60,067 nt of DNA from the NCBI GenBank assembly GCA_023138875.1, contig JAGLOO010000033.1, positions 1-60,067 on the forward strand. Direction: 5' to 3'. The stretch comes from Bacteroidales bacterium (lineage in GTDB: Bacteria; Bacteroidota; Bacteroidia; Bacteroidales; GCA-2748055). Under the pieces are notes generated by a model, which searched no databases, was not told where the DNA came from, and was given only the letters and a program-made list of their open reading frames with translations. Both the position numbers and the translations under genes were made by a program. Position 1 is the stretch's first letter. Every line of letters begins with the position of its first letter. Shown piece after piece: positions 33,157 through 42,065 of this stretch.

Positions 33157-34008
33157 ATGGAAGATCTATCCTTTAAAGATTTACAGAACAGTGTATGCGT
33201 TATCACAGGCGGCGCCGGAGTGCTTGGCAACTCCATAGCCAGGAGTCTGGCATCTGTCGGAGTGGTCCCTGTCATCCTCGACATCAATGAGGAAGCTGCC
33301 AGGCAGGTGGCAGAAGATATTTCCTCCGAATTCGGAGTGAAATGTTACGGGTATAAAACCAACGTCCTTGACAAAGGCTCCCTGGAAGATGTCCACAGGC
33401 AGATCCTTTCAGAAGTGGGTGAGATTGATATGCTGATTAACGGAGCAGGAGGGAATTCTCCCAAAGCAACCACCAAACTCGAGCAGCTTACAGAAGATGA
33501 TCTGAACGATCTGGAGGATGGTTTCTTTGGACTTGAACTGGAAGGTTTTCAGAAGGTATTTGACCTCAATTTTACTGGTACGCTTTTACCAACCCTGGTA
33601 TTTACAAAGGATATGGTTATCAGGCAACGGGGTGTGGTATTGAATATATCCTCTATGAACTCATACAAGCCTCTGACCAAGATCCCGGCTTATTCCGCTG
33701 CGAAGGCATCGATCAATAATTTCACTGAATGGCTGGCTGTCCATTTTGCAAAGGTAGGGGTAAGGGTCAATGCCTTAGCTCCGGGTTTCTTCCTTACCAA
33801 CCAGAACCGTTTTCTGCTTCTGGATGAGAAGAGCGGTAACCTGACAGCCAGGGGAGAGAAGATCATTGCCAATACGCCCATGGGTGTATTTGGTGAACCG
33901 GATGATCTGAATGGAACTGTACTGTTCCTGCTATCGGATCTCAGTCGGTTTATCACAGGGATATGTATTCCAGTGGATGGAGGCTACAGCGCATTCGGTG
34001 GTGTATAA
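33157..34008 (+). CDS. uxuB: SDR-type D-mannonate oxidoreductase (fructuronate reductase)
   Basis: A 283-residue short-chain dehydrogenase. Cofactor motif VITGGAGVLGNSIA; the region INGAGGNSPKATT replaces the usual NNAG loop and is typical of the mannonate oxidoreductase branch; the catalytic Tyr-x3-Lys is in AYSAAKASINNF. It would reduce D-fructuronate to D-mannonate with NADH. This is not homologous to the E. coli UxuB, but is the form found in Bacillus and Bacteroidota. The symbol is used for function. It shares an operon with the LacI regulator and the LarA-family gene. Confidence 0.87.
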   Translation: MEDLSFKDLQNSVCVITGGAGVLGNSIARSLASVGVVPVILDINEEAARQVAEDISSEFGVKCYGYKTNVLDKGSLEDVHRQILSEVGEIDMLINGAGGNSPKATTKLEQLTEDDLNDLEDGFFGLELEGFQKVFDLNFTGTLLPTLVFTKDMVIRQRGVVLNISSMNSYKPLTKIPAYSAAKASINNFTEWLAVHFAKVGVRVNALAPGFFLTNQNRFLLLDEKSGNLTARGEKIIANTPMGVFGEPDDLNGTVLFLLSDLSRFITGICIPVDGGYSAFGGV

Positions 34009-34034
34009 ACGGAGAAATTCAACGGAGAGAACAA

Positions 34035-35309
34035 ATGATCTATTTCGAAAAAGGCAGTCCCGACACTCTACTCACTGATGAAGATATCAGGGCAGGGCTT
34101 TATATTGCACTGGATAAGATCGGACGGAGAAACAGGGTGCTTGCCATTCCTCCTGACATTACCCGGTACCATAGCAAGGCAGGTCTGCTTACTGAATTTG
34201 CCTGGCAGTATTTCGGAGAGCGACTGACAGATATTTTGCCAGCGCTTGGGACCCATGCATCCATGACAGATCCGGAGGTGCAAAAAATGTTCGGGTCCAC
34301 ACCGATATCCCTTTTCAGGGTGCATGACTGGAGGAAAGATGTAGTCACCCTTGGTGAAGTACCCCCTGAATTCGTGGAAAGCGTATCGGAAGGCAGTGTC
34401 TCATATTCATGGCCGGCACAGGTAAACAGGTTGCTGGTGGAGGGCGGATATGACCTGATCCTGTCCTTTGGTCAGGTGGTGCCGCATGAAGTGATCGGTA
34501 TGGCTAATTATAACAAAAACATTTTCGTCGGTACCGGGGGACTTGAAAGCATTAATAAAAGCCATTTCCTGGGAGCAGTCTTCGGGATGGAGCGTATCAT
34601 GGGAAGGGCTGATACTCCTGTAAGGAAGGTGCTCAATTATGCGTCTGACCATTTTTTAAAAGATATGCCCCTTGTGTATGTCCAGACGGTGATAGGACGG
34701 GATCATGAAGGTAACCTTGTGGTTCGCGGCCTGTATATCGGTGACGATGAAGAGTGTTTCATAAAGGCTTCAGAACTCTCCCTTCAGGTAAATTTCGAAA
34801 TGTTTGAGAAGCCCCTGGATAAAGTTGTGGTGTATCTTGAACCCGAAGAGTTTAAGAGTACATGGCTCGGTAACAAGAGCATTTACAGAACCCGTATGGC
34901 CATTGCTGATGGGGGAGAGCTGGTGGTTTTGGCTCCGGGACTGAAGGAATTTGGGGAAGATGCAGAAATTGACAGACTGATCAGGAAATATGGTTACCGG
35001 AGCGCCACTGAAATTCTGAAAGCGGTTGATGAAAATGACGATCTGAAACAAAACCTTAGTGCGGCAGCTCACCTGATCCATGGATCGACCGAAGGAAGGT
35101 TCAGGGTTACCTATTGTCCCGGATCTATTTCGAAAGAGGAGATAGAATCTGTGAATTACAACCATGCTGATCTTTCTGACATGATGAGAACGTATGATCC
35201 GGACCGGTTGGTGGAAGGATTCAATACACTTCCCGGGGGGGAGGAGGTTTTTTACATATCCAATCCGGCACTGGGTCTCTGGTCATGGAAGGAGAACTTT
35301 AAATTGTAA
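34035..35309 (+). CDS. LarA-family nickel-pincer enzyme, possible sugar-acid C2 epimerase
   Basis: A 424-residue protein of the lactate racemase (LarA) superfamily. PPDITRYHSKAG matches the N-terminal LarA signature. His151, Lys161 and His177 have exactly the spacing (10 and 16) of the His, cofactor-bound Lys and Ni-ligand His of Lactobacillus LarA; LGTH (H74) supplies another catalytic His. The nickel-pincer cofactor should therefore be usable. LarA relatives include a D-gluconate 2-epimerase. Position 26 bases after mannonate oxidoreductase suggests mannonate/gluconate epimerisation. The start at 34035 has a GGAGAG ribosome site. No LarB, LarC or LarE gene is in the window. Substrate is inferred. 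Confidence 0.8.
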   Translation: MIYFEKGSPDTLLTDEDIRAGLYIALDKIGRRNRVLAIPPDITRYHSKAGLLTEFAWQYFGERLTDILPALGTHASMTDPEVQKMFGSTPISLFRVHDWRKDVVTLGEVPPEFVESVSEGSVSYSWPAQVNRLLVEGGYDLILSFGQVVPHEVIGMANYNKNIFVGTGGLESINKSHFLGAVFGMERIMGRADTPVRKVLNYASDHFLKDMPLVYVQTVIGRDHEGNLVVRGLYIGDDEECFIKASELSLQVNFEMFEKPLDKVVVYLEPEEFKSTWLGNKSIYRTRMAIADGGELVVLAPGLKEFGEDAEIDRLIRKYGYRSATEILKAVDENDDLKQNLSAAAHLIHGSTEGRFRVTYCPGSISKEEIESVNYNHADLSDMMRTYDPDRLVEGFNTLPGGEEVFYISNPALGLWSWKENFKL

Positions 35310-35315
35310 TACCCT

Positions 35316-36458
35316 ATGATCCGTATAGTTGCCGATGATAAGATCCCTTTTTTAAAAGGTGCCCTCGAAAGGGTAGCCAGGGTGGATTATCTTCCGGGGG
35401 ATGCGATTTCAAACAAGGATTTGAGCGATGCGGATGGACTGATTATACGAACGCGTACACAATGTGACCGGAACCTGCTGGAGGGAACGAAGGTTCGGTT
35501 CATAGCGACCGCCACTATCGGTTATGATCATATTGACAGGGATTATTGTGAGGCTTCAGGAATCCGTTGGACCAATGCACCTGGATGCAATTCAACCTCG
35601 GTTCAGCAATACCTGGTTTCCACTTTGCTCTTTCTTGCAAACCTGAAAAACCTGGATCTCGGTGAATTAAAGCTGGGTGTGGTGGGCGTGGGTAATGTGG
35701 GAAGCAAAGTATCCATGGCAGCCGAAGCCCTTGGTATGGAAGTGTTACTGAACGATCCTCCGAGGATGCGCAGGGAAGGTGGTCATGCTTTCGTTGAGCT
35801 GGATGAGATGCTGGAGCTGGCAGATATCCTCACCCTTCATGTTCCTTTGAACCGGGGGGGAGTGGATAATACAATTCATATGGTGGACGAGCGATTTATC
35901 CAGCGGGTAAAGAGGGACGCGATACTGATTAATACTTCCCGGGGTGCGGTGGTGGACGAAATTGCCCTGTTTGAGGGGATCAGGACCGGGACGCTGTCTG
36001 ATGTTGTTATGGATGTATTCGAAAATGAGCCAAATATAAATCTGGAACTGCTAAAGGCCACTACAGTGGGTACACCGCATATTGCAGGATACTCGCTGGA
36101 TGGAAAAGCCAACGGGACCACCATGTCTGTAAGGGCTATCAGCCGTTATTTTGATCTGGGCCTTGATGAATGGTCACCCCTTGACATTCCCATGCCCCCG
36201 GAACATTTGCTCTACGGAGACGTTTCAGGTAGCAGTAAAAATGAGTTGCTCTGGGATCTGGTCAGGCAAACTTATGACGTAACATCAGATGATCGGCGAT
36301 TGAGGAGCAATCCTGAAGCGTTTGAGCGTTTAAGAGGGGATTATCCCCTTCGGAGAGAACCTGCTGCCTATTCGGTACGTCTGTTCCAGGGATACACTGA
36401 GGTTACCGTGCTGCTTGAGAAACTTGGGTTTTCGGTGCTTACAGATTATTGTGCATGA
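35316..36458 (+). CDS. pdxB: 4-phosphoerythronate dehydrogenase
   Basis: A 380-residue D-2-hydroxyacid dehydrogenase of the vitamin B6 pathway. The nucleotide motif is GVVGVGNVGSKV; conserved catalytic Arg, Glu and His are in NTSRGAVVDE, DVFENEPN and TPHIAGYS. The C-terminal region (FERLRGDYPLRREPAAY) is the dimerisation domain specific to PdxB and argues against a generic hydroxyacid dehydrogenase. It starts 6 bases after the LarA-family gene, so pyridoxal phosphate synthesis is coupled here to sugar-acid genes by operon position. Why is not evident. Confidence 0.88.
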   Translation: MIRIVADDKIPFLKGALERVARVDYLPGDAISNKDLSDADGLIIRTRTQCDRNLLEGTKVRFIATATIGYDHIDRDYCEASGIRWTNAPGCNSTSVQQYLVSTLLFLANLKNLDLGELKLGVVGVGNVGSKVSMAAEALGMEVLLNDPPRMRREGGHAFVELDEMLELADILTLHVPLNRGGVDNTIHMVDERFIQRVKRDAILINTSRGAVVDEIALFEGIRTGTLSDVVMDVFENEPNINLELLKATTVGTPHIAGYSLDGKANGTTMSVRAISRYFDLGLDEWSPLDIPMPPEHLLYGDVSGSSKNELLWDLVRQTYDVTSDDRRLRSNPEAFERLRGDYPLRREPAAYSVRLFQGYTEVTVLLEKLGFSVLTDYCA

Positions 36459-36513
36459 ACGTCCGTCAATTTTTTTAAGTAAAATTATATCAATTAGTTA
36501 AAATTATTAGTAC

Positions 36514-37968
36514 ATGAAAACAAAAGCTGATATTGGCCTGATAGGCCTTGCCGTGATGGGTGAAAACCTTGTATTGAATATGGAACGGAACGGATATACT
36601 GTGGCTGTCTTTAACCGAACAGTGGAAAAAGTGGATAAATTCATCAATGGCCGGGGAAAGGACAAGAATTTCATAGGAGCCAGGTCCATTGAGGAATTCA
36701 TTGCTTCGCTGGAGCGCCCCAGGAAAGTGATGATGCTTGTGAAAGCCGGTAAACCTGTGGATGATTTCATCGAGCTATTGCTTCCCCACCTGGAGGAAGG
36801 GGACATCATCATTGACGGTGGGAATTCCCATTTTCCGGATTCAATCAGGAGAACCCGTTACCTGGAAAGCAAGGGGCTTCTGTTTGTTGGAACAGGTGTT
36901 TCCGGAGGTGAAGAAGGTGCGCTGCTGGGTCCATCCATCATGCCAGGTGGTTCTACAAATGCATGGCCACACGTGAAAGAGATCTTTCAGGCTATTTCTG
37001 CCAAGGGAGAAGATGGGACACCCTGTTGCGACTGGGTGGGTGACGATGGTGCCGGTCATTTTGTGAAAATGGTACACAACGGTATAGAATATGGGGATAT
37101 GCAGCTGATCAGTGAGGCTTATAATCTGATGAAAAACCTCCTGGGAATGAATGCTGATGAGATGCACGCAATCTTCAAGGAATGGAACGAAGGAGACCTG
37201 GACAGTTACCTGATCGAGATCACCCGGGATATCCTTGGATACAGGGATGAAGACGGTGAACCACTGGTAGAAAAGATACTGGATACGGCGGGACAGAAAG
37301 GAACCGGGAAATGGACCGGAATTGAGGCATTGAACCTGGGGATTCCCCTTACACTGATCGGGGAGTCGGTTTTTGCAAGATGTCTGTCTGCGCTGAAAGA
37401 AGAGCGGGTGGAAGCATCAAAGGTTCTTTCGGGTCCGGTGCCCTCATTTCATGGAGATAAGTCCATTTTTATTGATGAGATCAAAAAAGCACTGTATGCT
37501 TCCAAGATTGTCTCCTACGCACAGGGATATACCCTTTTGAGGGAGGCGGCTAAAGAGTATGGATGGCAATTGAATTATGGCAATATCGCCATGTTATGGA
37601 GGGGTGGATGTATTATCAGGTCAGTATTCCTGGGCAAGATTAAAGAAGCATATGATCAAAACCAGGACCTGCCCAACCTGTTGCTGGATCCGTTCTTCAG
37701 GGAGAAGGTCAAAGCGGCCCAGGAAGGTTGGCGCAAGGTTGTAGCCACAGCTATTGTCAACGGGATCCCGGTTCCGGCCTTTGCGACAGCCCTGAACTAC
37801 TTTGACGGGTATCGCTCCGAACGCCTTCCCGCCAATATGTTACAGGCCCAGCGCGATTACTTTGGTGCTCATACCTATGAGCGAACGGACAAACCCAGGG
37901 GTGAATTTTTTCACACCAACTGGACAGGAAGGGGGGGAGACACCAGCTCTTCAACCTATATTGTTTAG
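36514..37968 (+). CDS. gnd: 6-phosphogluconate dehydrogenase, decarboxylating
   Basis: A 484-residue enzyme of normal length. N-terminal cofactor motif IGLAVMGENLVLNM; catalytic Lys and Asn in GHFVKMVHNGIEYGDMQ; the C-terminal IIRSVFLGKI and HTNWTGRGGDTSSSTY tail are typical. It makes ribulose 5-phosphate, CO2 and NADPH. It lies 55 bases after pdxB on the same strand. Together with the LarA-like and lactonase-like genes it offers a possible path from gluconate to the pentose pool, although no gluconate kinase is in the window. Confidence 0.96.
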   Translation: MKTKADIGLIGLAVMGENLVLNMERNGYTVAVFNRTVEKVDKFINGRGKDKNFIGARSIEEFIASLERPRKVMMLVKAGKPVDDFIELLLPHLEEGDIIIDGGNSHFPDSIRRTRYLESKGLLFVGTGVSGGEEGALLGPSIMPGGSTNAWPHVKEIFQAISAKGEDGTPCCDWVGDDGAGHFVKMVHNGIEYGDMQLISEAYNLMKNLLGMNADEMHAIFKEWNEGDLDSYLIEITRDILGYRDEDGEPLVEKILDTAGQKGTGKWTGIEALNLGIPLTLIGESVFARCLSALKEERVEASKVLSGPVPSFHGDKSIFIDEIKKALYASKIVSYAQGYTLLREAAKEYGWQLNYGNIAMLWRGGCIIRSVFLGKIKEAYDQNQDLPNLLLDPFFREKVKAAQEGWRKVVATAIVNGIPVPAFATALNYFDGYRSERLPANMLQAQRDYFGAHTYERTDKPRGEFFHTNWTGRGGDTSSSTYIV

Positions 37969-38059
37969 CTTATTACCGGGCCTGATTGGATATTGCCGGG
38001 AACCTTTGAGTTTACTGGAAATGTCGGGTCCTGCAGCTATTCCAGGATTCTGAAGGTAT

Positions 38060-38558
38060 TTATTCAGGATAATTCTCCCACCCGGAGAAAGTATGACCTT
38101 CAGCCACTGCTACTACTGTGACGCGGGCTTTCATCGGGAAGAAATTCAACGCTTCGGTTTCAGCATTCTCGCATGCACTGCTGTTTATCCAATCCTGAGC
38201 CATTGGCAGGCATAATGATGAAACCTTCCATAGTACCAATCCAATATGAAAGAAATCTTCAGGTCTTTTGTAATCAACCGGCGCATCTGATCGCAACTGC
38301 CACCATGTGCCTGGGGAACCTAGATTCGTTTCTGATACTGTTCCAGGTCCACTGTTGATAATAAATAAGGGGGAGACTGTTTCAGAGTAGCCTCCGGCTT
38401 TTTCCAGGTCCTGCCATATACCAATCTGGATTCCGAATGAACTATCGGAAGGTTGTTCCAACAACTCAAATCGCATATAAAAATTTCCCCTTTCAAAATC
38501 ATTGGGTGACTTCCAACAGGACTGAGATCAGAATTACCTTGAAAGATCCTTTGGTCAT
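38060..38558 (-). pseudogene. decayed exported protein: signal peptide joined out of frame to a C-terminal domain
   Basis: The 648-base gap after gnd is not empty. On the minus strand, an ATG at 38558 opens MTKGSFKVILISVLLEVTQ, a signal-peptide-like start that stops soon after. In another frame, from about 38513, runs SPNDFERGNFYMRFELLEQP and then about 140 further residues without a stop up to 38060. This looks like real protein (GIWQDL, LGSPGTWWQL, GHTFSGWENY). The arrangement suggests a large deletion that fused the first codons to the last domain and broke the frame. I do not recognise the domain. A separate short gene starting in the second frame cannot be excluded. Confidence 0.5.
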
Positions 38559-38616
38559 TATCCCCGGTTTTTATTGATAATGAAACACAGAACTTTTCTA
38601 GCAGGGATACCTAACC

Positions 38617-38934
38617 CTAACCATTAAAGCCGCCAACCCGTTGGTAGTTCTCCTGGGCGTTGATGTAGAAGGCCTTGTATTTAATATAGTGGTTCCCTTT
38701 CTTGAACTCCCAGTGTACATTCTTGGCTTTGAAGATTTTGCCAATACATGCCTCAAAGATCAGGGAATAGTTGACTCCGGTTATCATTTCAGCTTCCAGG
38801 ATGCTTTTGAACTCAACACTCCTGTCCGCAAAATGTCCGATCACCGGTAGTCCGTATTTTTTCTGTGCTCTTTTCTTTCTTGCTCCCTCATTAATGAGGG
38901 GAAGCCTTCTTGCTTGTGCTGGTTTATCTGACAT
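38617..38934 (-). CDS. small basic protein with a NUMOD1-like DNA-binding motif
   Basis: A 105-residue protein. The N-terminal third is rich in Arg and Lys (ARRLPLINEGARKKRAQKKYG). The middle (KSILEAEMITGVNYSLIFEACIGK with a following WEF) matches the pattern of a NUMOD1-type helix-turn-helix, normally found as an accessory DNA-binding unit in homing endonucleases: Ser, Glu-Ala, then Thr-Gly, Ile, Cys, Gly-Lys and Trp at the expected spacing. No nuclease domain is present here. Function unknown; DNA binding is inferred. Confidence 0.55.
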   Translation of the reverse strand: MSDKPAQARRLPLINEGARKKRAQKKYGLPVIGHFADRSVEFKSILEAEMITGVNYSLIFEACIGKIFKAKNVHWEFKKGNHYIKYKAFYINAQENYQRVGGFNG

Positions 38935-39065
38935 GCAGCGTATTTTTTCTGTAATACGTAAATGTATATCAAATTGTTATGTCTCCGGTAAATTTAAGAA
39001 AAAAAATGGAAAACAAATGGCATCTAATTATTAACATGGAAATAGACTGTATTGTGGTGGTAAAA

Positions 39066-39096
39066 TTTGGAAGGTACCTGAAATAGTGTATTTTTG
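39066..39096 (+). promoter_or_regulatory. candidate Bacteroidota promoter of the flavodoxin-like gene
   Basis: TTTG (39066-39069) and TATTTTTG (39089-39096) are separated by 19 bases, an exact consensus pair. The ATG at 39110 leaves a very short leader. Motif-based only. Confidence 0.6.
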
Positions 39097-39109
39097 ACAC
39101 CAGGGTTTT

Positions 39110-39586
39110 ATGAAGACGCTGATTGCATATTCTACCACACTGGGCTGCACCGAGCAGTGTGCTTCCAAACTGAAGAACGATCTGGGCGCTGATGTGGAGA
39201 TGGTTCGTATCTCACGCAGGCGAAGGTATAACCTGCATAATCATGAAACGATCATCATAGGAGGTTCCATTCATGAAGGAATGATCCAACGATCAGTGTA
39301 TAAATTCTGCGAAAACAACCTGGATGTCTTACTTCAAAAACAGATCGGCCTTTTTGTCTGTTGCATGGATCCGGATGCCAATGAGCAGAAGCTCATTAAA
39401 AGAGCATTTCCTGATCAACTCGTGAAGCATGCGTTGGCCAGTGGGTTTTTCGGTGGTGAGCTGAATATCAAGAAGATGAATCTGCTACAAAAGATCATGA
39501 CCAGAAAAGCTGCCCGGCTACAAAAGGAGCCGGAGATTGATTTCCAGAAGATCCTTGATTTTGCCCGAATGCTACAGGAGAACTGA
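39110..39586 (+). CDS. flavodoxin-fold protein (HemG/protoporphyrinogen oxidase-like)
   Basis: A 158-residue protein with the flavodoxin start KTLIAYSTTLGCTEQCA, where the STTLGCT loop would bind the FMN phosphate, and the second FMN loop IIGGSIHEGMIQ. The IGLFVCCMDPDAN segment matches the central strand of HemG-like flavodoxins. HemG oxidises protoporphyrinogen IX, but this branch is broad, so the role is uncertain. The C-terminal helix is basic. It stands alone with a good promoter and is convergent with dapF. Confidence 0.75.
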   Translation: MKTLIAYSTTLGCTEQCASKLKNDLGADVEMVRISRRRRYNLHNHETIIIGGSIHEGMIQRSVYKFCENNLDVLLQKQIGLFVCCMDPDANEQKLIKRAFPDQLVKHALASGFFGGELNIKKMNLLQKIMTRKAARLQKEPEIDFQKILDFARMLQEN

Positions 39587-40381
39587 TTACCTGTTAATTT
39601 CAATCGATCCGTCATACACATGCGAAGCAGGTCCGGTAAGGTAAATTTCGGAATAGTGGCTGTGGTGTTGAGCCTTAAATGAGACATTCAGGTTACCACC
39701 CATAGTGTGTATATGGTATGAAAAAATGTCAGACTTAAAATGAAAATATGAACAAATGGCAGCCGCAGTGACACCAGTTCCGCATGAAAGTGTTTCAGCT
39801 TCCACCCCCCGTTCATAAGTTCTTACAGATATCCGGTTGGAGCTACTTCCTATCTCCACAAAGTTCACATTCACACCTCCTTTGCCGAAACGGGACTGAT
39901 TTCGGATCTCCTTCCCTTCAACATCCACTTCGATCTGGTCCAGTTGTGAAACAAACTTCACAAAATGAGGTGAACCTGTGTCAAGAAGGTACCCGTCCTC
40001 AACCCACCTGATCCCGTTTACATCCTGCAGCTTAAGGTGTATTTCCCCATTGGGCAGGATGGTGGATGAATGTTTACCATCAATTCCTTTAAAAGTGGCA
40101 TCAAATCTGATGATCCCCAGATGTCGGGCGTAGGCGGTGATACACCTTCCACCGTTCCCGCACATGGTTCCTTCAAAACCATCGGCATTGAAGTAACGCA
40201 TTCTAAAATCGCACTGTTCCTCTTCCTGGAGGATGATCAGACCGTCACTACCAATACCAAACCTGCGGTCACAGATCTGGCGAATCAGATCGGGATCAAA
40301 GTAGGATGTATCCTGGCTCCGTCCATCTATCATAACGAAGTCATTCCCAGTACCGTGATATTTAGAGAAATGAACAATCAT
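39587..40381 (-). CDS. dapF: diaminopimelate epimerase
   Basis: A 264-residue enzyme that converts LL- to meso-diaminopimelate for lysine and peptidoglycan synthesis. Both catalytic Cys residues are visible: CGNGGRC (C74) and SCGTGVTAA (C200). The N-terminus FSKYHGTGNDFVMID is typical. The stop codon abuts the stop of the convergent flavodoxin-like gene. Length is normal. Confidence 0.96.
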   Translation of the reverse strand: MIVHFSKYHGTGNDFVMIDGRSQDTSYFDPDLIRQICDRRFGIGSDGLIILQEEEQCDFRMRYFNADGFEGTMCGNGGRCITAYARHLGIIRFDATFKGIDGKHSSTILPNGEIHLKLQDVNGIRWVEDGYLLDTGSPHFVKFVSQLDQIEVDVEGKEIRNQSRFGKGGVNVNFVEIGSSSNRISVRTYERGVEAETLSCGTGVTAAAICSYFHFKSDIFSYHIHTMGGNLNVSFKAQHHSHYSEIYLTGPASHVYDGSIEINR

Positions 40382-40527
40382 ATCCGGAAGTTCGTTAAAA
40401 AAGGTTAAAACCGGAGTTCATTGTCAATTTTTTTTCAATTTCAGCTGTTATGATAGTAACTTGCTTATATAAAGGCATGAAAATTGATCATCAGATTCGG
40501 AATAGCAAAGGTATTAATTAAAAAAAT

Positions 40528-41967
40528 ATGAAGATGAAAATGAGGAGATTATTCGGATTGTTTGCCGTGACCGCGCTGGGGGCAATGGGAGCGGTTTTTG
40601 TGTATGCACGGTTTTTTCAACCTGAAACCACCATCGTGGAAGTACCCGTTGAAAACAAGATCAGATATGTAAATCTTCCTGGATCCGCTGAGGGTGCATC
40701 TATGGATTTTACCCAGGCAGTGGATCAATCCATCGACGCAGTGGTGCACGTGAAGACCAAGGTATTCCGGGAATATGCCATTAATCCGTTGTATGAATTC
40801 TTTTTTGGAGAGCAGCCCAAAGGTGAACCTACACCGATCCTTGGATTTGGGAGCGGGGTGATTATTTCAAATAAAGGATATATCGTTACAAACAATCACG
40901 TCATTGAGGGTTCGGATGAGATTGTGGTAGTGTTGAATGACAAAAGGGAGTTTAATGCAGAATTAATCGGAGCGGATCCGACAACCGACATTGCATTGTT
41001 GAAGGTGGAGGCTGATGGACTGGTAAATTTGAAATTCGGAAATTCGGATGCCCTGCGGCTGGGTGAATGGGTGTTAGCAATAGGAAATCCCTATAACCTG
41101 ACAAGTACTGTCACTGCCGGAATTGTAAGCGCAAAGGCCAGGAACATCAATATCCTCAGAACCGAATTCAGCATAGAATCCTTCATTCAAACTGATGCAG
41201 CTGTCAATCCGGGGAACAGTGGAGGAGCGCTTATTAATACCAGGGGTGAACTTGTGGGCATCAATACAGCCATTGCATCAAGGACAGGAGCATTTTCGGG
41301 TTATTCATTTGCAGTGCCGGTGAGCATTGTGGAGAAGATAGTGAATGATCTCATTGAATATGGTGCGGTACAGCGTGCTATTCTGGGAGTAATCATCGAG
41401 GATGTTACGGCAGAACTTGCCGAGGAGAAGAATTTTAAGGAGATCGAAGGAGTATATGTGAATGATGTCCGCCCGGAAGGCGCAGCCAAGAATGCAGGTA
41501 TAAAAGTTGGAGATGTTATCATATCCATCAATGACGTTCGCGTGAACAGCGGGGCCGAACTGCAGGAACAGATTTCAAAACACAGACCCAATGATAATGT
41601 AAAGGTGATGATCAGAAGGAACGGAAAACTGAAACAATTTGATGTGGTTTTACGTAATCTTGAAGGTAGTACGGAAATTGTTAAAAGAAATGATGTTTTT
41701 GAAGTTCTGGGCGCCAGTTTTGAACCGGTTTCTGACCGGGACAAGCGTTCACTTGGTATACCTAACGGATTGAAAGTTACCTCGGTGAAGCCTGGTAAGT
41801 TCATGAAAGTGGGTATAAAGGAAGGATTTGTTTTAACTTCTGTAAACAAAAAACCTGTTAACAACGTCAAGGACATTGTAGACATCTTAAAGGAAACAGA
41901 GGGAGGAGTTATCATAGAAGGAGTGGACAGGAATGGTTCAAGGTCCTATTATGCCTTCGGAATGTAA
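40528..41967 (+). CDS. degQ: Do/DegQ-type periplasmic serine protease
   Basis: A 479-residue HtrA-family protease/chaperone. After an N-terminal membrane or signal segment (LFAVTALGAMGAVFVYA) comes the trypsin-like domain with catalytic His (VTNNHV, H124), Asp (TTDIALLKV, D154) and Ser (NPGNSGGAL, S231). Two PDZ domains follow (about 285-375 and 385-475). It would degrade misfolded envelope proteins. It stands upstream of the RpoD gene with its own spacing, so it is probably a separate transcript. Confidence 0.93.
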   Translation: MKMKMRRLFGLFAVTALGAMGAVFVYARFFQPETTIVEVPVENKIRYVNLPGSAEGASMDFTQAVDQSIDAVVHVKTKVFREYAINPLYEFFFGEQPKGEPTPILGFGSGVIISNKGYIVTNNHVIEGSDEIVVVLNDKREFNAELIGADPTTDIALLKVEADGLVNLKFGNSDALRLGEWVLAIGNPYNLTSTVTAGIVSAKARNINILRTEFSIESFIQTDAAVNPGNSGGALINTRGELVGINTAIASRTGAFSGYSFAVPVSIVEKIVNDLIEYGAVQRAILGVIIEDVTAELAEEKNFKEIEGVYVNDVRPEGAAKNAGIKVGDVIISINDVRVNSGAELQEQISKHRPNDNVKVMIRRNGKLKQFDVVLRNLEGSTEIVKRNDVFEVLGASFEPVSDRDKRSLGIPNGLKVTSVKPGKFMKVGIKEGFVLTSVNKKPVNNVKDIVDILKETEGGVIIEGVDRNGSRSYYAFGM

Positions 41968-41997
41968 AATAACTCTCATGCATTCAGGCTAATTTAA

Positions 41998-42029
41998 ATT
42001 GATTATGAATAAATAAGCGAGTAAATTTG
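41998..42029 (+). promoter_or_regulatory. candidate promoter of the RpoD gene
   Basis: ATTG (41998-42001) and TAAATTTG (42022-42029) are 20 bases apart. The -7 element is an exact match and the -33 differs by one base. The start codon is 37 bases downstream, with a GAGGAG ribosome site before it. Confidence 0.6.
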
Positions 42030-42065
42030 CAAGGTTTTTAATAATATGATTTTGAGGAGTAGTAC

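Noticed and set aside
38608-38621. CTAACCCTAACC telomere-like repeat
   Set aside because: Only two units and no further copies; chance occurrence in a bacterial genome.
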